A DNA stretch of 64,000 nucleotides from NCBI GenBank assembly GCA_021803345.1, contig JAJZLS010000024.1:55411-119410 (forward strand), written 5' to 3'. The translations under genes were made by a program, and so were the position numbers. Below, piece after piece: positions 34,846 through 43,064 of this stretch. Position 1 is the stretch's first letter; each line of letters opens with the position of its first letter. This DNA is from Actinomycetes bacterium (lineage in GTDB: Bacteria > Actinomycetota > Acidimicrobiia > Acidimicrobiales > Acidimicrobiaceae). A model generated the notes under the pieces. It saw nothing but the letters and a program-made list of their open reading frames with translations. It was not told where the DNA came from and did not search any database.

Positions 34846-35324
34846 GCCATGAACCTCCCAGCGTCCTCAACGGCCTCAATGATGCTAGCGTATCCAGTGC
34901 ACCTGCAAAGATTTCCCGAGAGAGCCTCTTTGATCTCTTCTCGGGAGGGCACAGGATTGGACTCGAGAAGTGCTACGGAGCTGAGGATCATTCCAGGAGT
35001 GCAGTATCCGCACTGCAGAGCCCCGTGGTCCATAAAGGCCTGCTGCACCGGGTGTAGCTCAGATCCGTTAGTGACACCCTCTATAGTAGTAATCTCGCTG
35101 CCCTCGATCTGACCCGGAAGAACGAGACAGCTCAACTGTGGAACCCCATCTATGAGCACCACGCACGTACCGCATTCTCCAGCCTCGCAGCCGTGCTTGG
35201 TCCCTGTGAGTCTCAAGTCTTCACGGAGAATTTCCAGCAACGTTGCGTAGGGCTTTACCAGCAGTTCGTGACTGCGCCCGTTGACCGAGAGCTCTAACAC
35301 CTCGCGGCTGCCAATGCTTCCCAT
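34842..35324 (-). CDS. hcrC: 4-hydroxybenzoyl-CoA reductase-type [2Fe-2S] subunit
   Basis: A 160-residue small subunit with two [2Fe-2S] centres. The plant-ferredoxin-type cluster is GCEAGECGTC followed by a Cys in LSCLVL; the second is CGYCTPGM and LCRCTGY. Length and spacing match HcrC and related small subunits, and all eight cysteines are intact, unlike the coxS relic 9 kb away. It is the first gene of hcrC-hcrA-hcrB-ligase on the minus strand. No strong promoter was identified in the 1.1 kb upstream, which is partly decayed. Confidence 0.9.
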   Translation of the reverse strand: MGSIGSREVLELSVNGRSHELLVKPYATLLEILREDLRLTGTKHGCEAGECGTCVVLIDGVPQLSCLVLPGQIEGSEITTIEGVTNGSELHPVQQAFMDHGALQCGYCTPGMILSSVALLESNPVPSREEIKEALSGNLCRCTGYASIIEAVEDAGRFMA

Positions 35325-35797
35325 ACTTACCTCCTAAAACGTCTGAACCTGGCGATCTTGACACCTGAAGCTAGGATGGTCCGTCGACTTCATGAAAACC
35401 GTCAAATAGGCTCGCAACCGGATCGGAAAACCTTGAGCGCAGAGCTGACCCGGTAAACCGTTACGCTGCAGCCTTCGCCGTCCGCATCGCTTTGGGACAA
35501 AGGCCAGGCAACAAGTCACTTAAGAAACCCCTCAAAACTCTCGGTATTCTAAATGTGACATGCTGCGCTCCCACCAGAGCAATGCTCTCTACGACATCGC
35601 AAAGCGTAACATGCGTCCCCATCGCAATCAAATGGATCTTGTGCATTTTCTGTTATTCAGAAAAACTATGGTCTATGTGGGTAAATAGCCATAGCCTGCA
35701 GAGCCAGCCATGGATTTTTCGCCATATCGGAAAACCATGCAATGACCGATTTCCGAGAGTACGAAGCCTCAAGGGACTGTGTTCCACCTTTGGTGAA
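35325..35797. other. Upstream region of hcrC with inverted repeats
   Basis: About 470 bases without a supported gene. A 19-base inverted repeat TTTTCTG-5-CAGAAAA lies at 35646-35664, and CTATGG/CCATAG arms follow at about 35667-35695. Either could be an operator for an IclR-type regulator of the hcr operon, or debris. Small frames here (35461-35646 minus) have no recognisable product. Confidence 0.35.
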
Positions 35798-36154
35798 AGC
35801 ACGCTGAGGAGGCACCTAGGGATCAGGCCCACGGCATCTTCAGAGGCGATTTTGGCACTGCCATCTCTTATGGCTCTTATAAAACCATGGGACTGATCGT
35901 AATACCCTGCTCCATGCGGACACTCCAGGCGATAGCCTCGGGATACTCACCCGATCTCCTGACCAGAATGGCTGACATCAGCCTCAAAGAGCATCGGAAG
36001 CTGGTGATGGTCACCAGGGAGACTCCCCTGAGCCTCATACACCTCAGCAACATCGAAACGGCCACTCGCCACTATCTTGCTGGCAGTGCCGGCTTTCCAC
36101 CACCACCCGCAGACGATCGGCGACCTCGTAAAGAGCTCGACCAGTTTGAGATAG
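35798..36154 (+). pseudogene. ubiX: Flavin prenyltransferase UbiX, frameshifted C-terminal part
   Basis: One frame reads GDFGTAISYGSYKTMGLIVIPCSMRTL, then AIASGYSPDLLTRMADISLKEHRK and RETPLSLIHLSN, which is the C-terminal half of UbiX with its prenyl/FMN-binding CSM and RETPLSLIH segments. After HLSN the frame shifts. The family's next part (LAVPAFHHHPQTIGDLV) continues in another frame to a stop at 36154. The N-terminal half is missing; a stop precedes the frame near 35794. UbiX makes prenyl-FMN for UbiD decarboxylases, which often act on hydroxybenzoates, so the relic fits the aromatic theme of the island. Confidence 0.82.
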
Positions 36155-36413
36155 ATAACAAACTCTTCAAGCGAGGGGAAGGAACCGGGGGAACCGGCAC
36201 AAAGAAGTAGTATACGCCTGCCAGAGGGGGCTCCTAGAAACAAGGTCTTCCAAACCGATCGAGTCTTTGCCGTTCTGACGAGAACCGTAATGCCACTCTT
36301 GTCCGCGTTTTCGAGTGAACCCGGTGCTAAGCCCTAAGGGATGTGCGAACCTGCCGCAGGCGAAAAAGACTTGAACTGGGCTTTTCCGCTCAAAAAGTGC
36401 GTGCCAATAAAAT

Positions 36414-36461
36414 ATCAAAATTGGGAGACCGCGGAAGGCGATGCCGTCTCCCAATTTTGAT
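36414..36461 (-). terminator. Rho-independent terminator-like hairpin
   Basis: Two perfect 16-base arms (ATCAAAATTGGGAGAC and its complement) with a 16-base loop, followed on the minus strand by ATTTTATT. It begins 34 bases after the stop of the sulfite-oxidase-like gene and marks the boundary between the island and the backbone. Confidence 0.65.
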
Positions 36462-36494
36462 CTGGTTGCCGTGAAACCAGCCTCAGCATAAGAG

Positions 36495-37121
36495 TCAATC
36501 TCCCCAGTAACGCTGTTCTTTCCAGGGGTCTCCATACATGTGATATCCATTTTGCTCCCAAAATCCTGCCTGATCATGATCTAAAAACTCAACACCTCGC
36601 AACCACTTCGCTGATTTCCAGAAATACAATTTGGGAACGAAAAATCTTAGCGGATAACCGTGATCCGGCTCAAGGGGCACGCCGTCATAGTCATAAGCGA
36701 GCAACGCAACATTTTCGCCAGTCACGTCGGCCAGAGGAATATTCGCAGTAAATCCATATTCACTGTGACACAAAATATGAGTGGCTGAACTTTTTACCTT
36801 TGCAAGCTCGTATATCTTCGAAAATGGTACACCCTTCCACTTGGTGTCGAATTTGGACCATTTCGTAACGCAATGAATATCAACCGTAACTTCTTGTGAC
36901 GGAAGGTTGCGTATCTCTTCATATGAAAGAACAAACGGATTATCGACCAACCCTGATACCGTGAATGTCCACTTAGACAGGTCTTTATACCTTGGAACAC
37001 TTCCAGCATGCAGCACAGGGAATCTGTCAGTATGATACTGTCCCGGGGGTAATCGACTCGGATCAATCCCGGCTTCAAGAAGGTCCCGCCTGTTTCTGTC
37101 AAAAAATCCCATACTTAACAT
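36495..37121 (-). CDS. Sulfite oxidase-like molybdopterin oxidoreductase
   Basis: About 208 residues with a sulfite-oxidase-type molybdopterin fold. RFPVLHAGSVPRYKDLSKWTFTVSGLV near residue 35, then VTVDIHCVTKWSKFDTKWKGVPF, in which the Cys is the likely molybdenum ligand, and PLEPDHGYPLRFFVPKLYFWKSAKW near the end. There is no signal peptide, so it is cytosolic, unlike MsrP/YedY. ATG 37121 has GGA seven bases upstream; another ATG lies three codons in. It follows the ccm operon by 31 bases and may share its transcript. The substrate is unknown. Confidence 0.88.
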   Translation of the reverse strand: MLSMGFFDRNRRDLLEAGIDPSRLPPGQYHTDRFPVLHAGSVPRYKDLSKWTFTVSGLVDNPFVLSYEEIRNLPSQEVTVDIHCVTKWSKFDTKWKGVPFSKIYELAKVKSSATHILCHSEYGFTANIPLADVTGENVALLAYDYDGVPLEPDHGYPLRFFVPKLYFWKSAKWLRGVEFLDHDQAGFWEQNGYHMYGDPWKEQRYWGD

Positions 37122-37157
37122 TACCAATTCCAGATATCTATTTGTTTAGGCCTGCTC

Positions 37158-38321
37158 TTACTTGAGCAATTGAGCAGGAACTGGCAGCCCTGCTTTCTTG
37201 TAAGCCGCAACAAGCATCGGCTTAGTCGCATCTAAGAATGAAACGGAAGGCTTATCCGCTAAAAATGCGTTGAATTGAGTAATTGCCCCGCTAACATCAT
37301 GCCGATCCTGAAAAAGGATCAGGCCAAGAAATACTCTGGCATCAGGATAACCGGGATCAAGTTTAACAGCCTTCTGCAACAGCTGCTGGCCTTGAGTGAT
37401 CAATGCCTGGTTCTTATCTTTCTCCCCAGCCTGACGCAATAACCAACCTTGATAGGCCAGGGCAATAGGCTGATTTGGGTCGGATTTCAATACTGAGGAA
37501 AGTAGTTGCAGCGCCTGAACGTCTTGGCCTTTGTTAGCCAGTACTCGAGCCTGAAGAATCTCCTGCGCCTGATTCTGCGCCTGAGTTACTTCTGCCAGCG
37601 CTTGGTTGTTTGCATCCTGCTGAGTCTTTATCAGATATAAACCAGATCCAATACCGGCAACTATTAGTATAATGCCCAGGTAAAGAGGCCAAAGCTTCTT
37701 AAATGGTCTTCGTTCCGCTTTCCCAGGAGGCACCTGGGATTCCAGTGCCTTTGAGTTGGCTCGCTCTCGCCCATTTGATGCGTCAACCACTAGTGAATCC
37801 GACGCTTTACCACTCGCGGGCTTTGAGCCTTGGCCTAAAGCATCGCTACCGAAAGAACCTTTGGGTTCACCACTTCGACTTAAATATCTCTTATTTCTCC
37901 GGTATCCAAAAAAAGCTACCAAAGCAATCATCAGCGCAGCAAAGGCAAAGGGAAGGATTTCAATGACTGTACCGCCATAGGAGGCCGGTGGCGTCATCAA
38001 AATATTTGGCCCATAACTTGCCTGGAGCTGGGATATGATTTGGGAGCTGGATTCCCCTTTATCCACCTCTTTTTGGACAAAGTTCCTGACCGCAAAGGCT
38101 CCCGCAGTATTTGAGTCAAGGGCAGAAATCCCCTCACAACTTGGGCACTTAACCGTAGACTCGATCTGCTGAATTCTCTGGGCTTTGGTCAAGTGGCTTG
38201 ATGAGGTTAATAATGAAAAGCCAATTCCAGCCAGAGCGATAATCGTGGCGCTCACCAGCACTAAAGTACGTAGTTTGACCCTCTTAGACCGAGTCAATGA
38301 ATCACCGGCGTTGCCAACCAT
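37158..38321 (-). CDS. ccmH: CcmH-CcmI fusion, cytochrome c maturation
   Basis: A 387-residue protein joining CcmH and CcmI functions. After a first membrane segment (about 22-42) the redox motif KCPSCEG near residue 58 and a SQIISQLQASYGPNILMTPP tail define CcmH, which reduces apocytochrome thiols. A second span (about 120-140), a Ser/Lys linker and a third span (about 213-233) lead to TPR-like repeats (QALQLLSSVLKSDPNQPIALAYQGWLL and LDPGYPDARVFLGL) typical of CcmI, which holds the apocytochrome C-terminus. It is the last ccm gene of the operon. Confidence 0.9.
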   Translation of the reverse strand: MVGNAGDSLTRSKRVKLRTLVLVSATIIALAGIGFSLLTSSSHLTKAQRIQQIESTVKCPSCEGISALDSNTAGAFAVRNFVQKEVDKGESSSQIISQLQASYGPNILMTPPASYGGTVIEILPFAFAALMIALVAFFGYRRNKRYLSRSGEPKGSFGSDALGQGSKPASGKASDSLVVDASNGRERANSKALESQVPPGKAERRPFKKLWPLYLGIILIVAGIGSGLYLIKTQQDANNQALAEVTQAQNQAQEILQARVLANKGQDVQALQLLSSVLKSDPNQPIALAYQGWLLRQAGEKDKNQALITQGQQLLQKAVKLDPGYPDARVFLGLILFQDRHDVSGAITQFNAFLADKPSVSFLDATKPMLVAAYKKAGLPVPAQLLK

Positions 38322-38366
38322 TTAACCTACCCAAGGATCGTCATCGAGGCAGCAATATACAACCAT

Positions 38367-38954
38367 TTAGTAACCCTTGGACTTTGCAATAGCTATTAGC
38401 TGATTTAGAGAATTTAAATTCACCGGTCCCAGTATTTCTGTTAGAATCGTACCCTGAGGGGATATCAAGTAGGTCTGAGGAGGATTAGTGACTCCATAGG
38501 ACAAAGCTATTTGACCCTGGGGATCTGTAACCGCCTGGTAGTTAGCCCCAAAGCTGCTCAAAAACTGCCTTGCTGAAGAATTGGCATCGTCATATGGAAC
38601 TCCCAACACTTTGACATTGCGATGCTGAGCAGCAAATCTAACCAGGTTCTGCTCCTCACTTTGGCATGGTGTACACCATGAGGCGAAAAAATTTACCAAT
38701 ACAAACTTTCCTGAATAATCTGCAAGAGAAATCTGTCTACCCTGCAATGAGGTACCAGATATTTCGGGGGCGGGCTTATTCAAAAGCGGCGACGCCACCG
38801 TTTGCATATTTACCGGTTTACGGGTGGCTAACAGAACCGAAAAGGCGACAACCAAAATACCCACTATGATCGAAATATTCCGCACAGTTTTTCTTGACCG
38901 GGATGATTGCCGTGGAAACTGATCTTCAGCCTGATTCACCGAATAGCCTTCCAA
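38367..38954 (-). CDS. ccmG: Thiol:disulfide oxidoreductase, CcmG/TlpA type
   Basis: A 195-residue membrane-anchored thioredoxin-like protein. One span (about 25-43, ISIIVGILVVAFSVLLA) is followed by an AlkHP/redoxin domain with the active site FFASWCTPCQSE near residue 90 and the cis-Pro segment VTNPPQTYLIS near 155. It would keep CcmH or apocytochrome cysteines reduced outside the membrane. It lies between ccmF (11 bases upstream) and ccmH, which supports the CcmG role over a general TlpA. Confidence 0.9.
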   Translation of the reverse strand: MEGYSVNQAEDQFPRQSSRSRKTVRNISIIVGILVVAFSVLLATRKPVNMQTVASPLLNKPAPEISGTSLQGRQISLADYSGKFVLVNFFASWCTPCQSEEQNLVRFAAQHRNVKVLGVPYDDANSSARQFLSSFGANYQAVTDPQGQIALSYGVTNPPQTYLISPQGTILTEILGPVNLNSLNQLIAIAKSKGY

Positions 38955-38965
38955 TTTCTTTGCTT

Positions 38966-40945
38966 CTAACCGACTGGAACTTCTTGCTTCTGTTCAGATT
39001 CCTCTTCAACGCTTTCAAGTGGCGAAACATCTTTTGTCCCGAATACTGCTATCGCAGTTCCAATTCCCATTAGCGCTCCACCAATCCAAAGCCAGGAGAC
39101 TAGCGGTTGGATCACCACCCCAAAGGTTGCTGGACCTGATCCAGTCTTGGGAGGCAAATTTAGCGTCAAATACACGTCGTCCAGAATCCCTGCTTTTACC
39201 GCTGGGGTTCCGACAACCTGAACATTATTCCCAAACTGGGAAATCTTCGGGGCAAAGTTCGCTGATCCATCCACAGAAATAAGAGCTTCTAAAGAAGTGC
39301 GAGCCGGTGTTACCACAGTTTGAACCCCATGATATACAAAAGTATGCCCATCAAAGACTGCTTTTTGCCCGGGCCTTAGCACTAAAGATCCCCTGTGACC
39401 ATATGAAGTGGAAGTTACCAGTGCTACAGCAACCAGGACCACTGCCACGTGCACCAGCATTCCGCCATTCGTTCTCGAAAAAAGAAGCCTAAGAAGATTG
39501 TCCTTCCTTCGACGGCTATAAATGGTATGGACAACCGCCTGACGCAGAGCTGCAACTCCTGCAAATGCAGCCATAGGATAAGCGAAAATCTGTCCAGGCG
39601 AATGGACCTGAGCCAATATTTCTATCACTACCGCCAGTGCAGCAGCAATAATGGGCCACATAAGCCGTTTCTGCACCAGCTCCCTATTGCTCCGCTGCCA
39701 TGGCAAAAGTGGAGCAATAGCCATGAAAAATAGAATCGCTATTCCCAGGGGTCCAATGAATGAGTCAAAAAATGGAGCTCCAACAGTCACCTGTGCACCG
39801 TCAAGCGCTTCAATCAGTAACGGGAAAGTGGTCCCAAGAAGCACCACGAATGTGAATGCGGCAAAAAGGAGATTATTAACAAAAAATGCAGTCTCGCGTG
39901 ACATCCCTGGAATGATTGCACGGCTTGACCTTAGGCCGTCTCCACGCCACGCTATTAGAGCCAGTGAAGACAAGACCACGATAAAGAAAAACACTAACAG
40001 GTAAGGTCCCAGCGACGAATCCGAAAATGAGTGAACCGACTGGAGAATTCCAGATCTCGTGAAAAAGGTGCCCAGTATTGTGAGAGAAAAAGCGGACACA
40101 ATTAGTGAGATATTCCAGATCCTCATGATTCCCCGTCGCTGTTGGGCGATCGATGAATGCAAATAAGCTGTTCCGGCCAACCAGGGCAACAGGGCTGCAT
40201 TCTCTACCGGATCCCAGCCCCAGTAACCTCCCCATCCAAGCACCTGATACGACCACCATGCTCCGAGAAAAATACCAAGGGTTAAAAATCCCCAAGCAAT
40301 AAGTGACCACCGCCTGGTCTCTGTAACCCAGTCATCTTCAAGACGGTTCGTAATAAGACTGGCGAGAGCAAAAGCGAATGGGATAGTAAAACCAACAAAT
40401 CCAAGATATAAAAGCGGAGGGTGGATAGCCACCAGGGGAAAGTCTTGCAGTAGCGGATTCGGCCCTGAACCGTCCGCCGGTATAGCACCTTTTACATGAA
40501 CAAATGGGTTAGCAGGACCAAGCATCAAAGCAAAGAAAAATAGTGCTACCAAATTGGTGATCAGGATAGCCCAGCCAGGCAATTCATCCCCGGGACGCCT
40601 TCTAGTCCTTACCACCAGGGCAGCTATGTAAACCGCCAGGACAAGACCCCAGAGCAATATTGACCCCTGCAGTGCCGACCACATTCCCGTGATGGTATAC
40701 AGCAAAGGGGTCTCTCTTGAATTATTGGAAGCTACATAGGCTAGTGAGAAGTCATGAGTTATAAGTGCCCGCTCCATCGCAAATGTTGCAAGCAAAGCTC
40801 CAGCTAAAAGCACGAAACTATAGGCTCGTCCATGCCGTATTATGGCTTGCTTATGTTTAATCAAACCATAACCGAGCACCATAATGCTTGCTAAAGACCC
40901 TACAAATGCCAGTAGGACTCCAGTTTGACCCAATGCTGCGTTCAT
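38966..40945 (-). CDS. ccmF: Cytochrome c heme lyase CcmF
   Basis: A 659-residue polytopic protein of the heme-handling family. The WWD signature WGGYWGWDPVENAALLPWL near residue 235 and conserved histidines around external loops (HPPLLYLGFVGF near 173) are present, as is a C-terminal region with a large external domain before the last span. CcmF attaches heme from CcmE to apocytochrome c. The start ATG overlaps the ccmE stop by four bases. The length agrees with bacterial CcmF. Confidence 0.95.
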   Translation of the reverse strand: MNAALGQTGVLLAFVGSLASIMVLGYGLIKHKQAIIRHGRAYSFVLLAGALLATFAMERALITHDFSLAYVASNNSRETPLLYTITGMWSALQGSILLWGLVLAVYIAALVVRTRRRPGDELPGWAILITNLVALFFFALMLGPANPFVHVKGAIPADGSGPNPLLQDFPLVAIHPPLLYLGFVGFTIPFAFALASLITNRLEDDWVTETRRWSLIAWGFLTLGIFLGAWWSYQVLGWGGYWGWDPVENAALLPWLAGTAYLHSSIAQQRRGIMRIWNISLIVSAFSLTILGTFFTRSGILQSVHSFSDSSLGPYLLVFFFIVVLSSLALIAWRGDGLRSSRAIIPGMSRETAFFVNNLLFAAFTFVVLLGTTFPLLIEALDGAQVTVGAPFFDSFIGPLGIAILFFMAIAPLLPWQRSNRELVQKRLMWPIIAAALAVVIEILAQVHSPGQIFAYPMAAFAGVAALRQAVVHTIYSRRRKDNLLRLLFSRTNGGMLVHVAVVLVAVALVTSTSYGHRGSLVLRPGQKAVFDGHTFVYHGVQTVVTPARTSLEALISVDGSANFAPKISQFGNNVQVVGTPAVKAGILDDVYLTLNLPPKTGSGPATFGVVIQPLVSWLWIGGALMGIGTAIAVFGTKDVSPLESVEEESEQKQEVPVG

Positions 40946-41445
40946 AGTTTCTTTCCATTTACCGTTGCGACTCGATCAGGATGAGCAGCGACGTAATTAG
41001 CCGAATGCTTGACCATGATCTGATCCGAAAGAAATATGTTTCCGGAAAAATGACCCACTAAAACCACCGGTATATTTGGCTGGAACAATTGAGGAGGATT
41101 GGCAGTGTCGTGAACTTCAACTGATACATTCTTAGACTTCACAGCGAAATCAACCCCAGCTTTGGTGTCATGAATGGTGCCCGGAACCACGACACCTTCC
41201 AACCTAAAGACGCTCGTGCCAAGTTGGGCCTTTTCACGGACTGCTTCAGAGGCAGTCCGAAAATATACCAACGAGTTACCAAGACCTTTATAAAGCAAAA
41301 ATCCGATCGCCAACACAATAACGCCTACTGCAGCCCATGCTCTACGCACCTTGGTCTTTGAAGGCAGGCCTCTTTGCTTTGGCAAAGAAGAGCCAGAACT
41401 TGGGCGGTTCAGACCATTATTACCATTTGGTGCATTAGTAGTCAT
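40942..41445 (-). CDS. ccmE: Heme chaperone CcmE
   Basis: A 167-residue protein with a basic Pro/Ser-rich N-terminus, one membrane span (about 36-53, AAVGVIVLAIGFLLYKGL) and an OB-fold domain. The C-terminal VKHSANYVAAHPD holds the H-x3-Y motif whose His binds heme covalently, so this is the His-type, not the Cys variant of archaea and sulfate reducers. Its ATG directly follows the TAG of ccmD. It receives heme from CcmABCD and passes it to CcmF. Confidence 0.95.
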   Translation of the reverse strand: MTTNAPNGNNGLNRPSSGSSLPKQRGLPSKTKVRRAWAAVGVIVLAIGFLLYKGLGNSLVYFRTASEAVREKAQLGTSVFRLEGVVVPGTIHDTKAGVDFAVKSKNVSVEVHDTANPPQLFQPNIPVVLVGHFSGNIFLSDQIMVKHSANYVAAHPDRVATVNGKKL

Positions 41446-41595
41446 CTAATCGTTTGGCCTCGATTTATTCTGGTCCTCTACCTTGGCCGGGATCAGCGCC
41501 TTCCTCATCTTTTTTGATCTACCTGCCAGCGTTGCTGAATAGCCCCCCAACGTCCCAAGTACAACCAAATAGCCAGCTTCTACATAGCCATTCAT
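41446..41595 (-). CDS. ccmD: Small heme exporter protein CcmD
   Basis: A 49-residue protein beginning MNGYVEAGYLVVLGTLGGYS with one span and a basic tail (RSKKMRKAL), the layout of CcmD. It fills the space between ccmC and ccmE, with GGAG eight bases before the ATG, and its TAG abuts the ccmE ATG. CcmD helps release holo-CcmE from CcmC. The sequence is poorly conserved in general; size, topology and place make the case. Confidence 0.85.
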   Translation of the reverse strand: MNGYVEAGYLVVLGTLGGYSATLAGRSKKMRKALIPAKVEDQNKSRPND

Positions 41596-41613
41596 ATTCG
41601 CTTCTCCAATTTC

Positions 41614-42402
41614 CTAATAAACCTTTGAGGGCTGATCAACCTGGGCATCACCTAAGACGTCCTCTGCAAGTTCAATTTCGGACTCGTGCTGGCGCTCTTC
41701 CAGCAACTGTTCAAGCTCGGCATCGAGTGCCTCTTGTTCAATGGTTGCAATCTCGTATCTGTGCATAAGCATCCATACATAAACAAACGTGAAAGCTATG
41801 AATCCAAGTAGAAGTGTCCAAGCCATCACTCCATGGATCTTAAGACTCAAACTCGAATTTAGTACAGTTGCGCTTTGATGAAGAGTGCGCCACCAAACTA
41901 CAGATTGATGCACAATAGGCACATCCACAAAAGCGACCAATCCAGCAATTGCCGACCTGGTTGCTCTCCTATGATTGTCTGCCGGAACCCTTCTCAGGGC
42001 TAAATAGCCCAGATAAAGAACGAAAAGCAGAGCAGTCGTGGTAAGTCTCGCATCCCAGGTCCACCATACACCCCACGCAGGCCTACCCCAAATTGATCCA
42101 GTGATCAGTGTAAGCCCGGTGAAAATGACCCCAACCTCAGCTGAAGAGGCGGCCAGCAAATCCCATTTGATATTTCTAGTTCGCTTCCACAGATATAGAA
42201 CGCTTGCAATCGAAGTAACACCGTAGGCCAAATAGGCCACCCAGGCTACTGGGGGATGCACATATATCAAGCGGACCAGATTCCCCTGAATAACATCTGG
42301 GGGAGTTATCCACAACCCATAGATCACGGTAGCTACCACAAGTATCAGCGATACCAGTCCTACTGATCTTCTTGTCCATAAATAACCCTTGGATTCCATC
42401 AA
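41614..42402 (-). CDS. ccmC: Heme exporter permease CcmC
   Basis: About 262 residues with six spans. The tryptophan-rich motif WGRPAWGVWWTWDARLTT near residue 125 and the conserved histidines in YVHPPVAW and VHQSVVWWRTLHQS identify CcmC, which hands heme to CcmE. A longer open frame upstream (to 42684) is out of family. The ATG at 42402 has GGAGG four bases upstream and overlaps the ccmB stop. The C-terminal tail is longer and more acidic than usual (QEALDAELEQLLEERQHESE). Confidence 0.95.
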   Translation of the reverse strand: MMESKGYLWTRRSVGLVSLILVVATVIYGLWITPPDVIQGNLVRLIYVHPPVAWVAYLAYGVTSIASVLYLWKRTRNIKWDLLAASSAEVGVIFTGLTLITGSIWGRPAWGVWWTWDARLTTTALLFVLYLGYLALRRVPADNHRRATRSAIAGLVAFVDVPIVHQSVVWWRTLHQSATVLNSSLSLKIHGVMAWTLLLGFIAFTFVYVWMLMHRYEIATIEQEALDAELEQLLEERQHESEIELAEDVLGDAQVDQPSKVY

Positions 42403-43064
42403 TCCTCCAAAATGGCACTGTAAAAAATAGTCCCTAAAGCAAGATAGACCACTGCAAAAATAATTAGTAGTCGGAGCCATGGGTCTCCCAAGGTTCCACT
42501 TCCCGAAAATCCGTCCTGCCATGCTTTTGTCCCCGCTAACAAAACTGGTGAGACAATTGGAATTAAAAGCAGGGGTAGCAGAGTCTGCTTTGCCTTGGAA
42601 CCGCTTGCTAGCTGGGAATACATGACGCCCGCGCCACAAATTCCCAATGTTGCAAAAAGTGACGACAAGAGCACAAGAGGCCACCCTGCCACCTTAGGCG
42701 AATACAGAACTACCACTCCAGCCAGCAATACAACTTCAAGAAAAAATAATTGGATAAATGTGGACAAGACTTTGCCCAAAAAGATTCCACCCGGATCTAC
42801 CCCGTAGATCAGTAGTCCATCCCCTGCGTTTTGGTCGCTTTCAATAGCAGTTGCTCGTTCCACGCTAAAGATCGCTGAAAATAGCACCGCAACCCAGAAC
42901 AGACCTGGCGCAACTTTTTGAAGGGTTGCAGGTGAGGTGTCCAAAGCAAAAGCGAAAATGATCAACACCACCAAAGAAAATGGAAGTATCTGATTCGCCG
43001 TCACTTTTGATCTTAGCTCAATACGCAGGTCCTTTACGGCGATCAAAATGACGTCACGCCACAT
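42399..43064 (-). CDS. ccmB: Heme exporter permease CcmB
   Basis: About 221 residues with six predicted spans, starting MWRDVILIAVKDLRIELRSK, the conserved CcmB N-terminus. GVDPGGIFLGKVLSTFIQLFFLE near residue 85 is typical. The longer frame to 43151 lacks family similarity in its first 29 residues, and GGTGGGAG lies upstream of the chosen ATG. With CcmA it forms the ABC part of the heme handling complex. It overlaps ccmA by 11 bases and ccmC by four. Confidence 0.94.
   Translation of the reverse strand: MWRDVILIAVKDLRIELRSKVTANQILPFSLVVLIIFAFALDTSPATLQKVAPGLFWVAVLFSAIFSVERATAIESDQNAGDGLLIYGVDPGGIFLGKVLSTFIQLFFLEVVLLAGVVVLYSPKVAGWPLVLLSSLFATLGICGAGVMYSQLASGSKAKQTLLPLLLIPIVSPVLLAGTKAWQDGFSGSGTLGDPWLRLLIIFAVVYLALGTIFYSAILED

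Noticed and set aside
35492-35896. 134-codon frame upstream of ubiX relic
   Set aside because: Its end overlaps the ubiX frame out of phase, and the rest has no similarity that I can recognise.
36167-36577. 136-codon minus-strand frame across the terminator
   Set aside because: It spans the 16-base hairpin and overlaps the sulfite-oxidase-like gene out of frame.
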